Part shown: positions 1-10,905 of the stretch, piece by piece
Position numbering within the stretch: position 1 is the stretch's first letter
Layout: each line of letters starts with the position of its first letter
Assembly: GCA_030068075.1 (NCBI GenBank)
Contig: CM057828.1
Coordinates: 109,784,699-109,848,698 of the forward strand
Origin: Paguma larvata
Lineage: Eukaryota > Chordata > Mammalia > Carnivora > Viverridae
Direction of reading: 5' to 3'
Length of the DNA stretch: 64,000 nucleotides
Made by a program: the position numbers and the translations under genes
The notes under the pieces: model-generated
Database searches by the model: none
Seen by the model: the letters and a program-made list of their open reading frames with translations, nothing else
What the model was told of the DNA's origin: nothing

Positions 1-270
1 TATCTCAAGTCTCTGACTTTGTACAAGTTTGGGGATTTTTGAGAGACCTTATAGATAACACCACAAATACCGTGAAAGTCAAGTCTTCTTCGTTAGGATT
101 TAGCTTTCCCTTCCCCTCCCCCAACCCTGTTAAGATAAGGAAAAGTCTTTGGAACAGAATAAATGAGCTGCATTTCAAATAATTTAGTTGTAAATTAACA
201 ATATAAAAGTTACTGATAGAGGAATTGAGAAAACTGAAACGTGACACACGGAGTATTAGAAATAGCACTG
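1..270. other. Unclassified AT-rich DNA
   Basis: No repeat or exon was recognised. Open frames here are short and have no recognisable motif. Confidence 0.4.
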
Positions 271-322
271 TAAGTTACCCAGCACAGTGCTCGTCACATA
301 GTAGGCGCTCAATAAATTTATG
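271..322 (+). mobile_element. MIR SINE 3' tail fragment
   Basis: The sequence reads like the MIR 3' end: AGCACAGTGCTCGTCACATA, then a GTAGGCGCTCAATAAAT motif. Only the tail is preserved. L2 shares this tail, so L2 is the alternative. Confidence 0.6.
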
Positions 323-1124
323 TCTATAATTTTTGCCATACCTATGGCAAGATTCTTTATTATGTTAAAATCATCTTTTAAACACTCCAGAATTTCAGAA
401 GATCCATTAATAATCTCTTCAAACCTTTCAACTGAAATAAATTTACATCTGAAGTCTGGTAATTTAAAATTAGAAAGTTTAATCCTGAATATAGATGAAA
501 ATTTTCTCTCCCACATTTTCTGGCATTTTGAGAAATGAATGCATTATTTATTAGTGCATGAAATGTGACTGTAAATATTCTTTGCTGTACATTATGTCTG
601 TATATCTGTGCATGCTCAATGCCAAAACTAGAATCATCACTCTTAATGATCATTTTAAGTACAGGCAGTCCTCGATTTCATTCATACCATGTTAACTGAA
701 TTTGTGCATCCCAGAATTGTGTCCATGTTTTGCTTGGTTCAAGCAGTAATTTTTTCCTACCTCCTAAAGGCTGTATAATGTTCTTCAATTGCCTTCTGAA
801 TCAAGTTATAGACTTTGTCATTTGCCAGCATTCCCCCCTACACACCACCCCCACACAACTTTTTACAGCTACCCTAATTTCCAGCCAGAATGGAAAAAAG
901 AAATACGTTTGAACTAGCACACATTTTACCTACTCTTAAACTTAGGAAGTCTAACTCCTCCTTTTCCCTTTCCGAAGTGTCTGTCCTGTACCTCCCTACT
1001 AAGCTTCCTTCAGTATTCATCCTCACCTTAAAATCAGAGACAAAGGGACAAATCAAGTAGGAAGTCATTGACTTCCTTGCCCTAATGGTTACTGGTTTAG
1101 TTGGCTTGGGCTAGACTTTTCTTG
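323..1124. other. Unclassified DNA
   Basis: No gene is seen. At 662 a CAGGCAGTCCTC string follows TA and resembles a DNA-transposon end. No matching opposite end was found, so it is not called. Confidence 0.35.
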
Positions 1125-1196
1125 TTCATTTCTGTGCCCTCAGGACCTAGTGGAGTACCTGGTTATATGGTAGATGCTCAATAGGGAAGTATTTCT
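1125..1196 (+). mobile_element. L2-like LINE 3' end fragment
   Basis: It shows the diverged L2 tail pattern: a 'ccctcaggacctag' block, then 'ggtagatgctcaatag'. Very short and diverged. Confidence 0.45.
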
Positions 1197-3649
1197 TAAA
1201 ATTCTTGACCTTTCCTATATAGAGTGAGGATTGTTTATCTGCCTTCACCACATTAGTTGTTAGGAACAGTTGAAATCATGGCTGCAAAAGCTGATTGCTA
1301 TCATTTATATCCTGTCTTATTTTGAAACTAATCTTGATTTTAGTGTCTCATAATCGTTTTCTCCAAATGATTAACTCTGCCCACTCCTGTGTTTTAAATA
1401 TGCACAAGAAATATTGATACCCTAAATCTTCTAATAGAAAATTTCAGTTTTGTAAAATCCTGTGGTAAGTATTTAAATATATATTAATATATATTTATAG
1501 ATTACAAATTGAATACTTGCTTAATACATTAACCATAATTAATGTAAATAACTGTAAAGTTCCCCCAAATTATTGAAATCTAGACTGAAAATCAGGCAAA
1601 AGTAAATCTCAGAATGCACTGCTGCTTTAAGCCTGATGTGCATGCGATGTTTGCCACTTATCTCTTAAATGTAACTAAGGAATTAGGGAAAGTCTTTAGA
1701 ATAAATTTAGAAAAGGAATAACTTTATTAAAAATTAACTTTATTTAGTCAATTATATCTCAGTATGAAACTCTATGTTCATTTAAATCAAGCATTGAGGA
1801 GAAGTATATTAATAAGAGTTTAACATGTACCTTATATTGTTGATTTTAGTAATTATAGTGTCATTATACAATATATATTCAATATATGCTCATAATTTTA
1901 GTGTCAATGAAATGTTAATACTCAGCTTCTACTGTGCTCTGGGATTGCATATGCTGAAGTATTCTGCTAAAAATGAATTACTGTAATTTTTTCAGTTTAT
2001 AAGGAAAAATGTAAATGGGTAGAATACTTTTAATACTGAGTTTTTTCTATAAATTTTTCACAAACCCTTTGCACCTGTATTTGCTTTCCATGTAAGATTC
2101 ATGTATAAGTTAGGATAACATTTGACATAAAATTATTTTGAGTTTAAAATGTAGATATTTCATGGCATTCTATATTGAGCATATGATTTTCACATACCTC
2201 ACTTCCTGAACACATTTGGGAAGTATAGCTTACAATAATATTCTATAATCTTCATCAAAGTAAATTGGTTGCTTTCATGGAAAGATAAAATTAATTACAT
2301 CAATTAATTATATTAACATTATTTTACTTTCAGAGCTTTGAAGGTAAAAGAATAAATTTGATACATGTTCCCCATCGAAATTCAGAATTTAGAAGTCCCC
2401 TCATGTTGCTCCTCAACCCTTAGTCAGTAGGGACTCTGGACATGAGGTTCACAATGAGACAAAAGGGGCCACTGGTCGTTCCACCAAATTCTACAGTTGC
2501 TGAGTCAGGAAGGAAACATGACTACAGAGTGATCCAGAACCAACAGCTGCCTTTAGGACCCACACCAGCTTTTCTAATAAAGCCTCCCAGGAGGTAATAA
2601 TAGGGACAAATATTTTCCCCGAACCTCCATGTGGTTTTACTATATATTGCACCATAAAATTGTTTTTCTCTCTGGGGAATAAGGCTCCTATTTTTAATAT
2701 AAGTCAATGAAATGTTAACACACAGAGCTTCTTATTTGGGGGGCATTTTTTTTTAGGAACATGTCTAATACAGAGATATAAGTATAAATCGAAGTAGAAA
2801 AGTTGTTTGAAGGATGTTAGTGAACATCTCAAATATAAAACTAATCTTTCCATAAAATCAAAATAATTAAAATGATTACTCTTAAAGCCTATTTTCATGG
2901 AAGATAGATTATGTTATTGAAATAACTTACAGATATGAATAACACTTTTTTCCTATACTTGACAACTATAGGTAGTAAATTATACTAGAGAGAGGGCAAC
3001 ATACATATTCTGGACTTGAGTGAACATTAAGTATTTACCATATCAGGGATCTGATAGCTGGTTTCCACACTGTTTTTCCCCCTTTTGTCTCCATGTGTTT
3101 CTTTTGTCTGGCATCTTGATTTCTTTTAGCAGCTGACTGGTTATGCTACAGAGTATAGCTGTTTCTTTGACCTGTAGTCCACAGACCCTCAGTTACAATC
3201 ACTGCCACTGTTGGTTCCTTGGAGTGTATTTGTTTAAAATGTTTGCGGTCAAGAATAGGTTTTAGATATCCCACAATTGTGTTAAACTCAGATGAAAAAA
3301 GTTGGCAATAAGAAACACGCTGTGTTCAAATATATTCTCAACTTAAAGATCTCTGGTCAGACCCTTCTTGTTGCTTCTTATGCCTCTATTTCTAGCTCAC
3401 CCTCTTTATCCTAACTCCATAAATCTATCGCAGGCAGTGCCTCCCTCCACTGTTTTATGTTTTAATCATTGTATTCATCTTTCTTTGTACCAGGTCTAAC
3501 GCAAATCTATTTGGATCAATTCCCTTTCTCTCTCTGTTCGAAGTTTTTTGAGTCATCCCAACATGGTAAAATGCTTGGATTTCTCATATTCTCATTTTTC
3601 ACTGTCTCTCAAAGCCCATTCTTTGCCTTTCTATGTTCTTAGAGGCTGA
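1197..3649. other. Long AT-rich unclassified stretch
   Basis: About 2.4 kb with no repeat that I could name and no convincing exon. The frame on the minus strand at 2522-2707 is 61 codons without a recognisable domain. A slightly less AT-rich patch lies at 2390-2600. Confidence 0.35.
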
Positions 3650-4085
3650 TTTTTATGGACCACAACACCCAAGCTCCTTTGCCCTCTGGTTTCTGTTTGA
3701 TTTCAGCTAATTTGGAGGCCTTGGCAAATGATCACAGGAAGGAAAGAGAGAGAGAGGTCAGGATATTTATTTCACCTTCCCGCACACTCCCTCCTGTCAG
3801 TCTGTGGCTTTTGGCAGTAGCTTCATTCCTCTACCTAAGGCTATGGCTCCCATCAGACAACCCTGTCTCATGGTGACAGGTCTTTCCAAGTTCCAGAAAC
3901 TGCTTCCTTTGGTCCCTTCAGGCCAAGGGATGGTAACGGTGCCCTCCTGTTGTGAGTTCTTGGGGGACTTTATCCCTTATTGGTTCCCCTAAGGCCTGCC
4001 CACATCTCTGTAAATAGTTCCTTCATCAGACTCTCTTCAGTTTACCCTTTGAGTGTGCCATTTGTTTCCTGCCAGTACTACACAT
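3650..4085 (+). mobile_element. Old interspersed repeat, family not named
   Basis: The order of blocks matches a common ancient mammalian repeat: a 'ggcaaatgatcacagg' block, a purine run, 'ttcaggccaagggatggtaac', 'ctgcccacatctctgtaaatag', and a final 'gagtgtgccatttgtttcctg'. I recognise the layout but cannot place the family. The 73-codon frame inside it is not treated as a gene. Confidence 0.5.
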
Positions 4086-4424
4086 AAAGAAACAAAATGT
4101 GTTTAACCTTCTTTATCAAGCAAGAATTCAGTTTTTATTGACCACAACACTAAAGTTTGAATGTTATGTATCTTATGTCATTGTACTGTGTGTACATGCA
4201 AAATCTGGCAAATACTTAGAAATATGCCCGAGTCTATTACATAGTAATTATTCAATAATTATTCAATAACTCTTTGTAGAGTGAAGGCCCCTGCCCTAAT
4301 CTAGAGTCCAGAAGAGACTACTTTTATATACTTAAGACATGAAAGAGGAAAATAAAATTGTAGTACCACAGTAGTAAGGTGGAGTTAGCTGATTGTCTCC
4401 AGTATGTTTCTTCTCCTTGTTAAT
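4086..4424. other. Unclassified DNA
   Basis: No feature recognised. A short direct repeat of 'attattcaataatt' type occurs near 4248-4268. Confidence 0.35.
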
Positions 4425-5064
4425 AATGGAACCCTCCACTTCTGTCCTATGGCCACTTGAATGGTCTTTGTACGTATCTAGGTGCTACTGTGCTAGTCAG
4501 TTCTGGCCAGTAAGATACAAGTGGAGGTGATTGTGTGCAATATTGAGGAAGTCCTTCAAAAGGAAGTGGTTCAGGGGCGCCTGGGTGGCTCAGTCGGTTA
4601 AGTGTCTGACTTCAGCTCAGGTTATTATCTCACAGTTCATGGATTCAAGCCCTGTGTCAGGCTCTGTGCTGACAGCTCAGAGCCGGGAGCCTGCTTTGGA
4701 TTCTGTGTCTCCCTCTCTCTGCCCCTCCCCTGCTCACACTCTGTCTCTCTCGCTCTGTCTCAAAAATAAATAAAAAACATTAATAAAAAAATTTTTAGAT
4801 AAAAAACAAGAAGGCGGTTCACCATTCTTTCTCTTCTTACTGGTTGGAATCGGACTTGCGGCTAGAGTTCCTTAAGATTAAGAAAGGCAGAGCAACAAGA
4901 TCGAAGGGGCCTGAGTCTTCTACCCAAGAGAATACATAACTAGCCCTGGGCTTCTTACCTCCAGATCTCTTTTATAGAGAGAGAAATAAACTTATATCTT
5001 CTTTAAGCCACCATTGTCTTAGGTTTTCTGTCTTAAGCAGCCAAAGTTAATCCTGTTTGATACA
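4425..5064 (+). mobile_element. LTR-like repeat (MaLR/MLT-type), split by a SINE
   Basis: The right part ends in an LTR-like polyadenylation region: 'gagaaataaacttatatctt', then 'taagccac', and a terminal 'tgataca'. The left part, before the SINE at 4574, continues the same kind of sequence. No internal retroviral genes are present, so this would be a solo LTR. The left boundary is approximate. The family assignment is inferred from the layout. Confidence 0.45.
4574..4798 (+). mobile_element. Carnivore tRNA-derived SINE, full length
   Basis: It starts with GGGGCGCCTGGGTGGCTCAG, which carries the tRNA-like A box, and runs through a CT-rich region into CAAAAATAAATAAA. An imperfect target-site duplication flanks it: AGGAAGTGGTTCA at 4561-4573 and AGAAGGCGGTTCA at 4809-4821. 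It splits the LTR-like repeat. The tail form is feliform. Confidence 0.93.
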
Positions 5065-5065
5065 G

Positions 5066-5556
5066 GTATCTGCATGGGTTTCCTAATGTTACTGTAAAAA
5101 ATTACCACAAACTTAGTGGCTTAAAATACCCAAATATATTATCTTACAGTCTCAAAGTCAAAATGGGTCTCACCTGGCTTTGGTAGGATTAGGTTCTTCC
5201 AGAGACTCTGAAGGAGAATCTATTTTCTTTGCCTTATCCATCTTCTAGAGCCCACCCACGTTCTTTGGCTCATGGCCCCTTCCTCCATCTTTAAAGCCAG
5301 CAGTATTGGCCAGAGTCCTTCTCATGCTGTCAGCTCGCTAGTTCTTTATATTTCTGCCTCCCTTTTCTGTTTTTAAGGGCATTTGTGATTAGATTAGATC
5401 CACCCGGATAAATCAGGACATCTTCCCATTTCAAGATCAGCCGATCAAGCTTAATTCTATCTGCAACCTTAATTGCCAAATAACCTAAAAAAATATTCAC
5501 AGATTCTGAGGATTAGGGCATAGACTTCTTTGGAGGCCACTATTCTGCCTACCAAA
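5066..5556 (-). mobile_element. Solo LTR-like repeat (MaLR/MLT-type), antisense
   Basis: Read on the minus strand it begins TGGTAGGCAGAATAGTGGCC and ends with 'gtggtaatttt...aacccatgcagatac', an LTR layout with a polyadenylation region. The block 'accacaaacttagtggctta' at about 5104 is characteristic. No coding interior. It abuts the preceding LTR-like repeat in the opposite orientation. Confidence 0.6.
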
Positions 5557-6799
5557 GTATGCAAGTGTTAAGTTTCATGATTGATAAATGTTGTTGTTAA
5601 TTTATTTTTTCATCTTCATAAACAGCTTTAAAACATTATGCTAATTGGTCATTACTTTTTATATAACATTTAGCATTGTGCCATATAGAACTTTTAATTA
5701 TTATTCATTAGTTTATTAATTAATATTCTTGTGTATATTCTGTGTGACAGATGCTGCATGGGGCTATAAATGCTTAATACACCTTCTGACCTCAAGAAAC
5801 AGGTTTGTGGAAGAAACAGATTGACAAAGCGACTGTTACACAAATGTCCAGGAGATATAGTGAACATAGGAGAGTCGTCTAAACTAACCTGGAGTCAAGG
5901 AAATCTTTTCAGGAGAAGTGATAGAATTTGTCAGGAAAATGAGGGAAGAAAGTTAAAGGCAGAAGTTAGAGCACATGGAGGTTTTGGCAGGGTTGGGGCG
6001 GGGGAATCCAATAGAATAAGAGCATCAGATAAAGGGAATGTATATTCCATATAAAGCGGCATAGGCGGGGAAACAGGAACCAGATCACATGAAGATTCTA
6101 AAGATCGAGGACCTTATAATGAAAATGGTTGTAATCCACAAAAGGGTTTTTAAAAAGTCAAGACTGTCCACATTATACAAGTATTCTAGAGGTGGGGGAT
6201 AGTGAGAGGAGCAGAGGAAAAGCAAGCAGAAGAATAGTCATAAAGGGAAGTTTAAAAGTTTTTTTTTTCCTCTTGAATAATCATTTAGAAAGGAATAACT
6301 CTGCAAATAAAAGCCATACAGATATAAGATGTGGGTATATGAAATACCCAAATATACCCAAATGAAGCACAGATGAAGAATAACATTTTCAGATTATATA
6401 ACAGTATGTTAAATCATAAGCAATATAAAGCATAGTTAATGTTTCTAATACTTATAATGACAGTAAATTGTTTCAGATTAGACATTCTTGTAGTGGTCTT
6501 TCTGGCTCCTAAAACTGGCTTAGTACATGCCAGGCCCTCAAAATTACGTGATAAATGAATGAACAATCGAAAAGTCTCCAGTGTATCCTTTAATACTATT
6601 TTTTTGGTCTATTATGTTTACCACAGCCTAATACTCAAAAGTTACCATCCTCCCCATTCACATTCTGCTGCCTTCCAAATTACTTTACATATTTCCAAGC
6701 AGGCAGACTAGATTTCTTTCCCGGGATTTCAGATTACCTCAGCACTTCTCCCATTGTATCAGGATTTTTGGGAATAAGACAGCCTGCCTCACATCCTTC
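5557..6799. other. Unclassified DNA with a weak LINE/MIR tail
   Basis: Mostly unrecognised. Around 6518-6564 a 'catgccaggccctcaaaa...gaatgaacaa' string resembles an L2 or MIR tail. A 94-codon frame at 5770-6054 (+) has no domain that I recognise, and no splice context supports it. Confidence 0.35.
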
Positions 6800-6965
6800 A
6801 GAGCACCTTGTACACACCACTGTTGTAGCATTTACCACTTTTACCGTGCTTTACATCTGTCTCCTCTCCTAGCCGGGAATTTTCATCTTTGTGTTTCTGA
6901 TACCAAAAGCAGTGCCTGTCTCATGTGAAGCACACTCAATAACTATAGAAAAGAGCAGAAGTGTC
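6800..6965 (+). mobile_element. L2 LINE 3' end fragment
   Basis: The sequence follows the L2 3' end: a 'gtagcatttaccactttt' block, 'ctgtctcctctcctagccgg', then 'gcagtgcctgtctcat' and 'cactcaataa'. The 110-codon minus-strand frame over this stretch (6869-7201) is a by-product of the repeat. Confidence 0.6.
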
Positions 6966-7004
6966 TGCCGTTTGTGAATCATTCCGGCACAGGGGCTTTG
7001 TAAA

Positions 7005-7075
7005 GAGCAGGTAAGATATTGTATATGAAGTGTCTTACACGGCGCCTGGCACATGGTACACAGTAAGTGATAGGG
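7005..7075 (+). mobile_element. MIR or L2 tail fragment
   Basis: Contains GCGCCTGGCACATGGTACAC followed by AGTAAGTGATAGGG, the MIR/L2 terminal motif. Too short to separate the two families. Confidence 0.5.
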
Positions 7076-7408
7076 AATACAGCAAACACAAGTTCTTAGA
7101 CAAAGATCTGAGCCAGATATTAAGAGCATAACCCACACAGTGCCTTTCTTTTCACCGAGGCTGAAAGAGAATTTTATCCCTGAAGATGTCACTTCAGGCA
7201 TAGGTGGAATGATTATCTAATTAAAGGACAAAAGAAGATATGAGATTAACAGGTTGTTATTTAACAGTTGGAATATTTATTCTATCATCTAGAAATACTG
7301 TTGACTTGCATTACCTACATTATTTAAGGAATTGTCTGAACAAGAAGTGAATGTACTACCCTAGGATAAGTAACACTATTTGCAGTGCAATTAGATGGCA
7401 TATAGCAC

Positions 7409-7602
7409 TTTTTTTTTAAATGTTTTATTTTTGTGAGAGAGAGCGTGAGTGGGGAAGGGGCACAGAGAGGGGGGACAGAGGATCTGAAGTGGGTTCCGTG
7501 CTGACAGCAGTGAGCCAAATGTGGGGCTCAAACTCATGAAACGCGAGATCATGACCTGAGCCAAAGCCTAATGCTCAACCAACTGAGCCACCCAGGCGGC
7601 CC
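7409..7602 (-). mobile_element. Carnivore SINE, antisense
   Basis: It runs from a T-rich tail at 7409 through a purine-rich stretch to GAGCCACCCAGGCGGCCC, the reverse complement of the SINE head. Flanking duplications are unclear. Confidence 0.9.
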
Positions 7603-7934
7603 GTATAACATTTTTTAAAAGTGCCTTAGGTTTATTTCTTGGCTTTTATTTCTGGTGTAACAGACACCAGTTCAAACTGGCCCACACAGAAAAAATAGTT
7701 TATAATAAGGATGTAAGTTTGTGATTATTTTTCGTAGAATCCAAAAGTGGGAGAGCAGTCAGGTCTCATAAGGAGTTGGAACGCCTTTGGATAAATAGCA
7801 TGTCTGCATTTCTTACCTCTGCATCTCTCTATGCGTCTGTTTCTCCTGCAGGACTGCCACTGTGCACGAAGGTGGTACCGACCCAGAAGAGGTATGATGA
7901 GACACTTAAGTGTATACTCTGTAAAATTACACAA

Positions 7935-8635
7935 TACGTAAAGTAAAAACAGTCATCCCTATTCCTATCCCAACACTGCTATTCAATCTTTTGTCACATG
8001 TATAGTTTATGTAGGTACAATGATGCCTAGATTTTCCCATATACATGGGAGAACTACATATAATTTAGTATTATTAACACATCACACACCTTTTCCCATA
8101 TAGACATATCACTTTTACCCTTGATTTATTTTTACCTGACTGTAATATTCCTCAAATTGGTACACTTTACCAAACCAATACATATTATTGAACACTTAAA
8201 TCCTTCAATTTTTTGTTTTGTAAATAATGAATGCTGTTGTAGTATAGTTTTGTTTGTTTTTTTTATCATTTCCTGAGGAAATATTCTCAAAACTGGAATT
8301 ATTTAGTCAATGGGAATAAATATGATTGTATCTTTTTTTTAATGTTTATTTTTATTTTTGAGAGCGAGACAGAGTATGAGCAGGCGAGGGGCAGAGAGAG
8401 AGGAAGACACAGAATCTGAAGCAGGCTCCAGGCTCTGAGCTGTCAGCACAGAGCCTGATGCAGGGCTCGAACTCACAAATAGTGAGATCATGACCTGAGC
8501 TGAAGTCAGATGCTCAACCGACTAAGCCACCCAGGTGCCCCTGATCGTATCTTTTTAAACCTATTGTCAGCGTGCTTTTGAAAAGGGTTGTACCGGAAAT
8601 ACATGAATTTGTCTCACCATGATTACAAATTTTTG
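7935..8635 (-). mobile_element. Old LINE-like repeat, antisense, interrupted
   Basis: It resembles a widespread old antisense L1-type segment, with blocks such as 'tatttagtcaatgggaa' and 'gaaaagggttgtacc'. It hosts a SINE at 8338 and is then broken by a younger L1 at 8654. Heavily diverged, so the family is inferred. Confidence 0.45.
8338..8541 (-). mobile_element. Carnivore SINE, antisense, with target duplication
   Basis: The tail is on the left and the head complement AGCCACCCAGGTGCCC on the right. The target-site duplication TGATTGTATCTTTTT (8323-8337) and TGATCGTATCTTTTT (8542-8556) differs at one base. Confidence 0.95.
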
Positions 8636-8653
8636 AAAATTGGTAGCTTATTT

Positions 8654-9283
8654 TCCAGAGTGGCTGCACCAATTTGCATTCTCACCAACAGTATGGAGTT
8701 TCCTCAAAAATTAAAAAAGAATCACCCTTTGATCCAGCAATTGCACCGCTAGGTATTTACCCAAAGGATACAAAAATACTGATTGGAAGAGACACATGCA
8801 CGCTGATGCTTATAGAAACAATATCAACAGTAGCTAAATTGTGGAAAAGAGCCCACATATCTATCAACTTATGAATGGATAAAGAAGATATGGTGTGTGT
8901 GTTTATGTACATAAATATAGAATATTAGTCATAAAAAAGAATGAAATCTTGTCATTTGCAACAATGTGGACGGAACTAGCAAGCATTGTGCTAAGCAAAA
9001 TAAGTCAGAGAAAGACAAATACCATATGATTTCACTCATATGTACAATTTAAGAAATAACAGATGAACATAGGGAAAGAAAAGAGAGGTAAAGCAAGAAA
9101 CACTCTTTAGCGATTAAACAGGGTTACTGGCGGGGGGATGGGGAAGCGATGGGTTAATTAGGTCATAGGTATCAACTTGTGTTGAGCACTGGGTGTTGCA
9201 TGTGGGTGATGAATCACTAAATTCTACACCTGAAACTAGTGTCACACTGTATTGTTAACTAGAATTTAAATAAGAACTTGGAA
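8654..9283 (+). mobile_element. 5'-truncated L1 with 5' inversion
   Basis: The 3' part of L1 ORF2 and the 3' UTR run in plus orientation from about 8692, including 'tgagcactgggtgttgcatg' near the end. The first roughly 40 bases (8654-8691) are the immediately upstream L1 segment in reverse orientation. An exact 18-bp duplication, AAAATTGGTAGCTTATTT, flanks it at 8636-8653 and 9284-9301. This is the classic outcome of twin priming. The ORF2 remnant is broken. Confidence 0.92.
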
Positions 9284-9301
9284 AAAATTGGTAGCTTATT
9301 T

Positions 9302-9843
9302 ATACTGATTGGAAGTATATGAATCACCTAATGTTTTAGACTATGTACACAGGAAAACACGTAAATGGACTTAATAAGTTCCATACTGGATTAATAATTA
9401 CTTCAACTCTGGATTTTGTGACCTATTCAATGTCTTTTATGCCTAGAATCACAAAAAATATATGTGCATTTATTAAAATTATTAGTGAAAGAACATTGTA
9501 TTTCATTTAGCTTCTAATTAAAGTTATCACTGTATTTTTAAATTTAAGAAATGTCTAATAAAATAACTAAGAATTTTTGTAAGTTTCGGATTCTTCTCAG
9601 CTCTTATGAACTAATCAGTTAACTGCAAGGATTCCTATTATATGCTAGTAAAATTTAGCCATTTTGGAATTTTTTAGTAAGTATACTTGACTACAAGTAA
9701 ATTGGAGAGTAATTCAAAGGAATTCCTAGGAATACTATGCAATCATTTAAGAATGAAGCAGCTAATCTGAAAAGCTCTCAAAAATAAAAAGTAAAGTCAG
9801 GTGAAAAGGCAAGATAAAGAACAGTGTGTAGTTTGCTACTGTT

Positions 9844-9845
<2 letters not shown>
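9302..9845. other. Unclassified AT-rich DNA
   Basis: Nothing recognised apart from a possible continuation of the old repeat interrupted by the preceding L1. Confidence 0.3.

Positions 9846-9882
<37 letters not shown>
9846..9882. repeat. (CA)n microsatellite
   Basis: About 18 uninterrupted CA units. Probably polymorphic. Confidence 0.97.
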
Positions 9883-9885
<3 letters not shown>

Positions 9886-10218
9886 TTATACACACCTATA
9901 CATATGTAAGTGCATAGATTTTCTATGAGAGGTCACATGGTAACAGAGTCTGCCTCTAGAGAGGTGTTCCGGGAGACTAAAGCAGAGAGAGACTTTATAC
10001 CGAATATCTTCATATTTTTTGAATTTTGTATCATGAATGCATTTACTCAAAAACACAAATAATGGTAATTTTTAATAATGGATCCAAAGGGCTAGGTAAT
10101 CCTCCTAAACCCAAATTGTTTTGGGTTTAAGGTTATTCACTAAGGGGTGGTAGTTGTAAACTAGAAAGACTGGAATACTCAAAATTATGATTCCATTTAA
10201 AGCTTTACTGTAAAGTAG

Positions 10219-10422
10219 GGGGTGCCTAGGTAGCTCAGTCAGTTGAGTGTCTGACTTGATTTCGGCTCAGATCATGATCCCAGGGTCGTGAGATCAAGAC
10301 CCACATCGGACTCCACACTGAGCATGGACCCTGCTTGAGATTCTCTCCCTCTGCCCCCTCCCCTTCATGTAGTCTTTAAAAAAAAAACAACCACACACAC
10401 ACACACAAAAAAACACATAAAA
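10219..10422 (+). mobile_element. Carnivore SINE, older subtype
   Basis: The head GGTGCCTAGGTAGCTCAGTC is followed by 'ggaccctgcttgagattctc', a variant central region shared with older carnivore SINEs, and an A/CA-rich tail. Imperfect duplications CTGTAAAGTAG (10208-10218) and CCGTAAAGTAG (10423-10433) flank it. Confidence 0.9.
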
Positions 10423-10433
10423 CCGTAAAGTAG

Positions 10434-10744
10434 AGCTATAGTCAACACTTAGCCCTGCTAACAAGCAGAGGACAGATCATAGTCTGACAAATTACAAATC
10501 ACTGTTAGCCAGTATTTTCACTTTTAGCCCATAGCCAAACTATAAAATTCTGGCCAATTTTACATTTTGCTAATTCTTAATTCTCTATGGTAAATTCTTA
10601 ATCTCAGGTGGCTTTTATCGCTCTTCTCTATCAAGATTGCCTTCAACTGGCAAAGGTCATTTAGGGAATCGAACTCTTTAAATATTAGCAAAAGAATTAA
10701 CGAATGGATGGATGGATGAATACATGAATAAGATTTGAGAATCC
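10434..10744. other. Unclassified DNA
   Basis: No gene recognised. A short GGAT/GAAT tetranucleotide run lies near 10703-10720. Confidence 0.35.
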
Positions 10745-10905
10745 ACACTCAGCTCTTTACTGTGGGTATTATAACCTTGTATAAATCACCTAACTTCTCT
10801 GAGCCTGAGTTCGTTCTTTGTAGAACCAAACCTAAGTTCTTCACATCTACCAGAATTCCCTACATATTCACAGGGTTTTGGTGAGTGTCGCATGAGATAA
10901 TGTAT
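10745..10905 (+). mobile_element. MIR SINE fragment
   Basis: It follows the MIR core: 'ttgtataaatcacctaactt', 'ctctgagcctgagtt', then 'gtgtcgcatgagataatgta'. Diverged but in the right order. Confidence 0.7.

Noticed and set aside
662..740. CAGGCAGTCCTC after a TA as a DNA-transposon terminus
   Set aside because: No matching inverted end or second TA was found within the next few kilobases.
4574..4650. tRNA-like A and B box sequence as a tRNA gene
   Set aside because: It is the head of a SINE derived from tRNA; the CT-rich body and A-rich tail follow directly, as in the other copies.
9846..9882. CA runs as a CRISPR-like or regulatory array
   Set aside because: Simple dinucleotide microsatellite without spacers.
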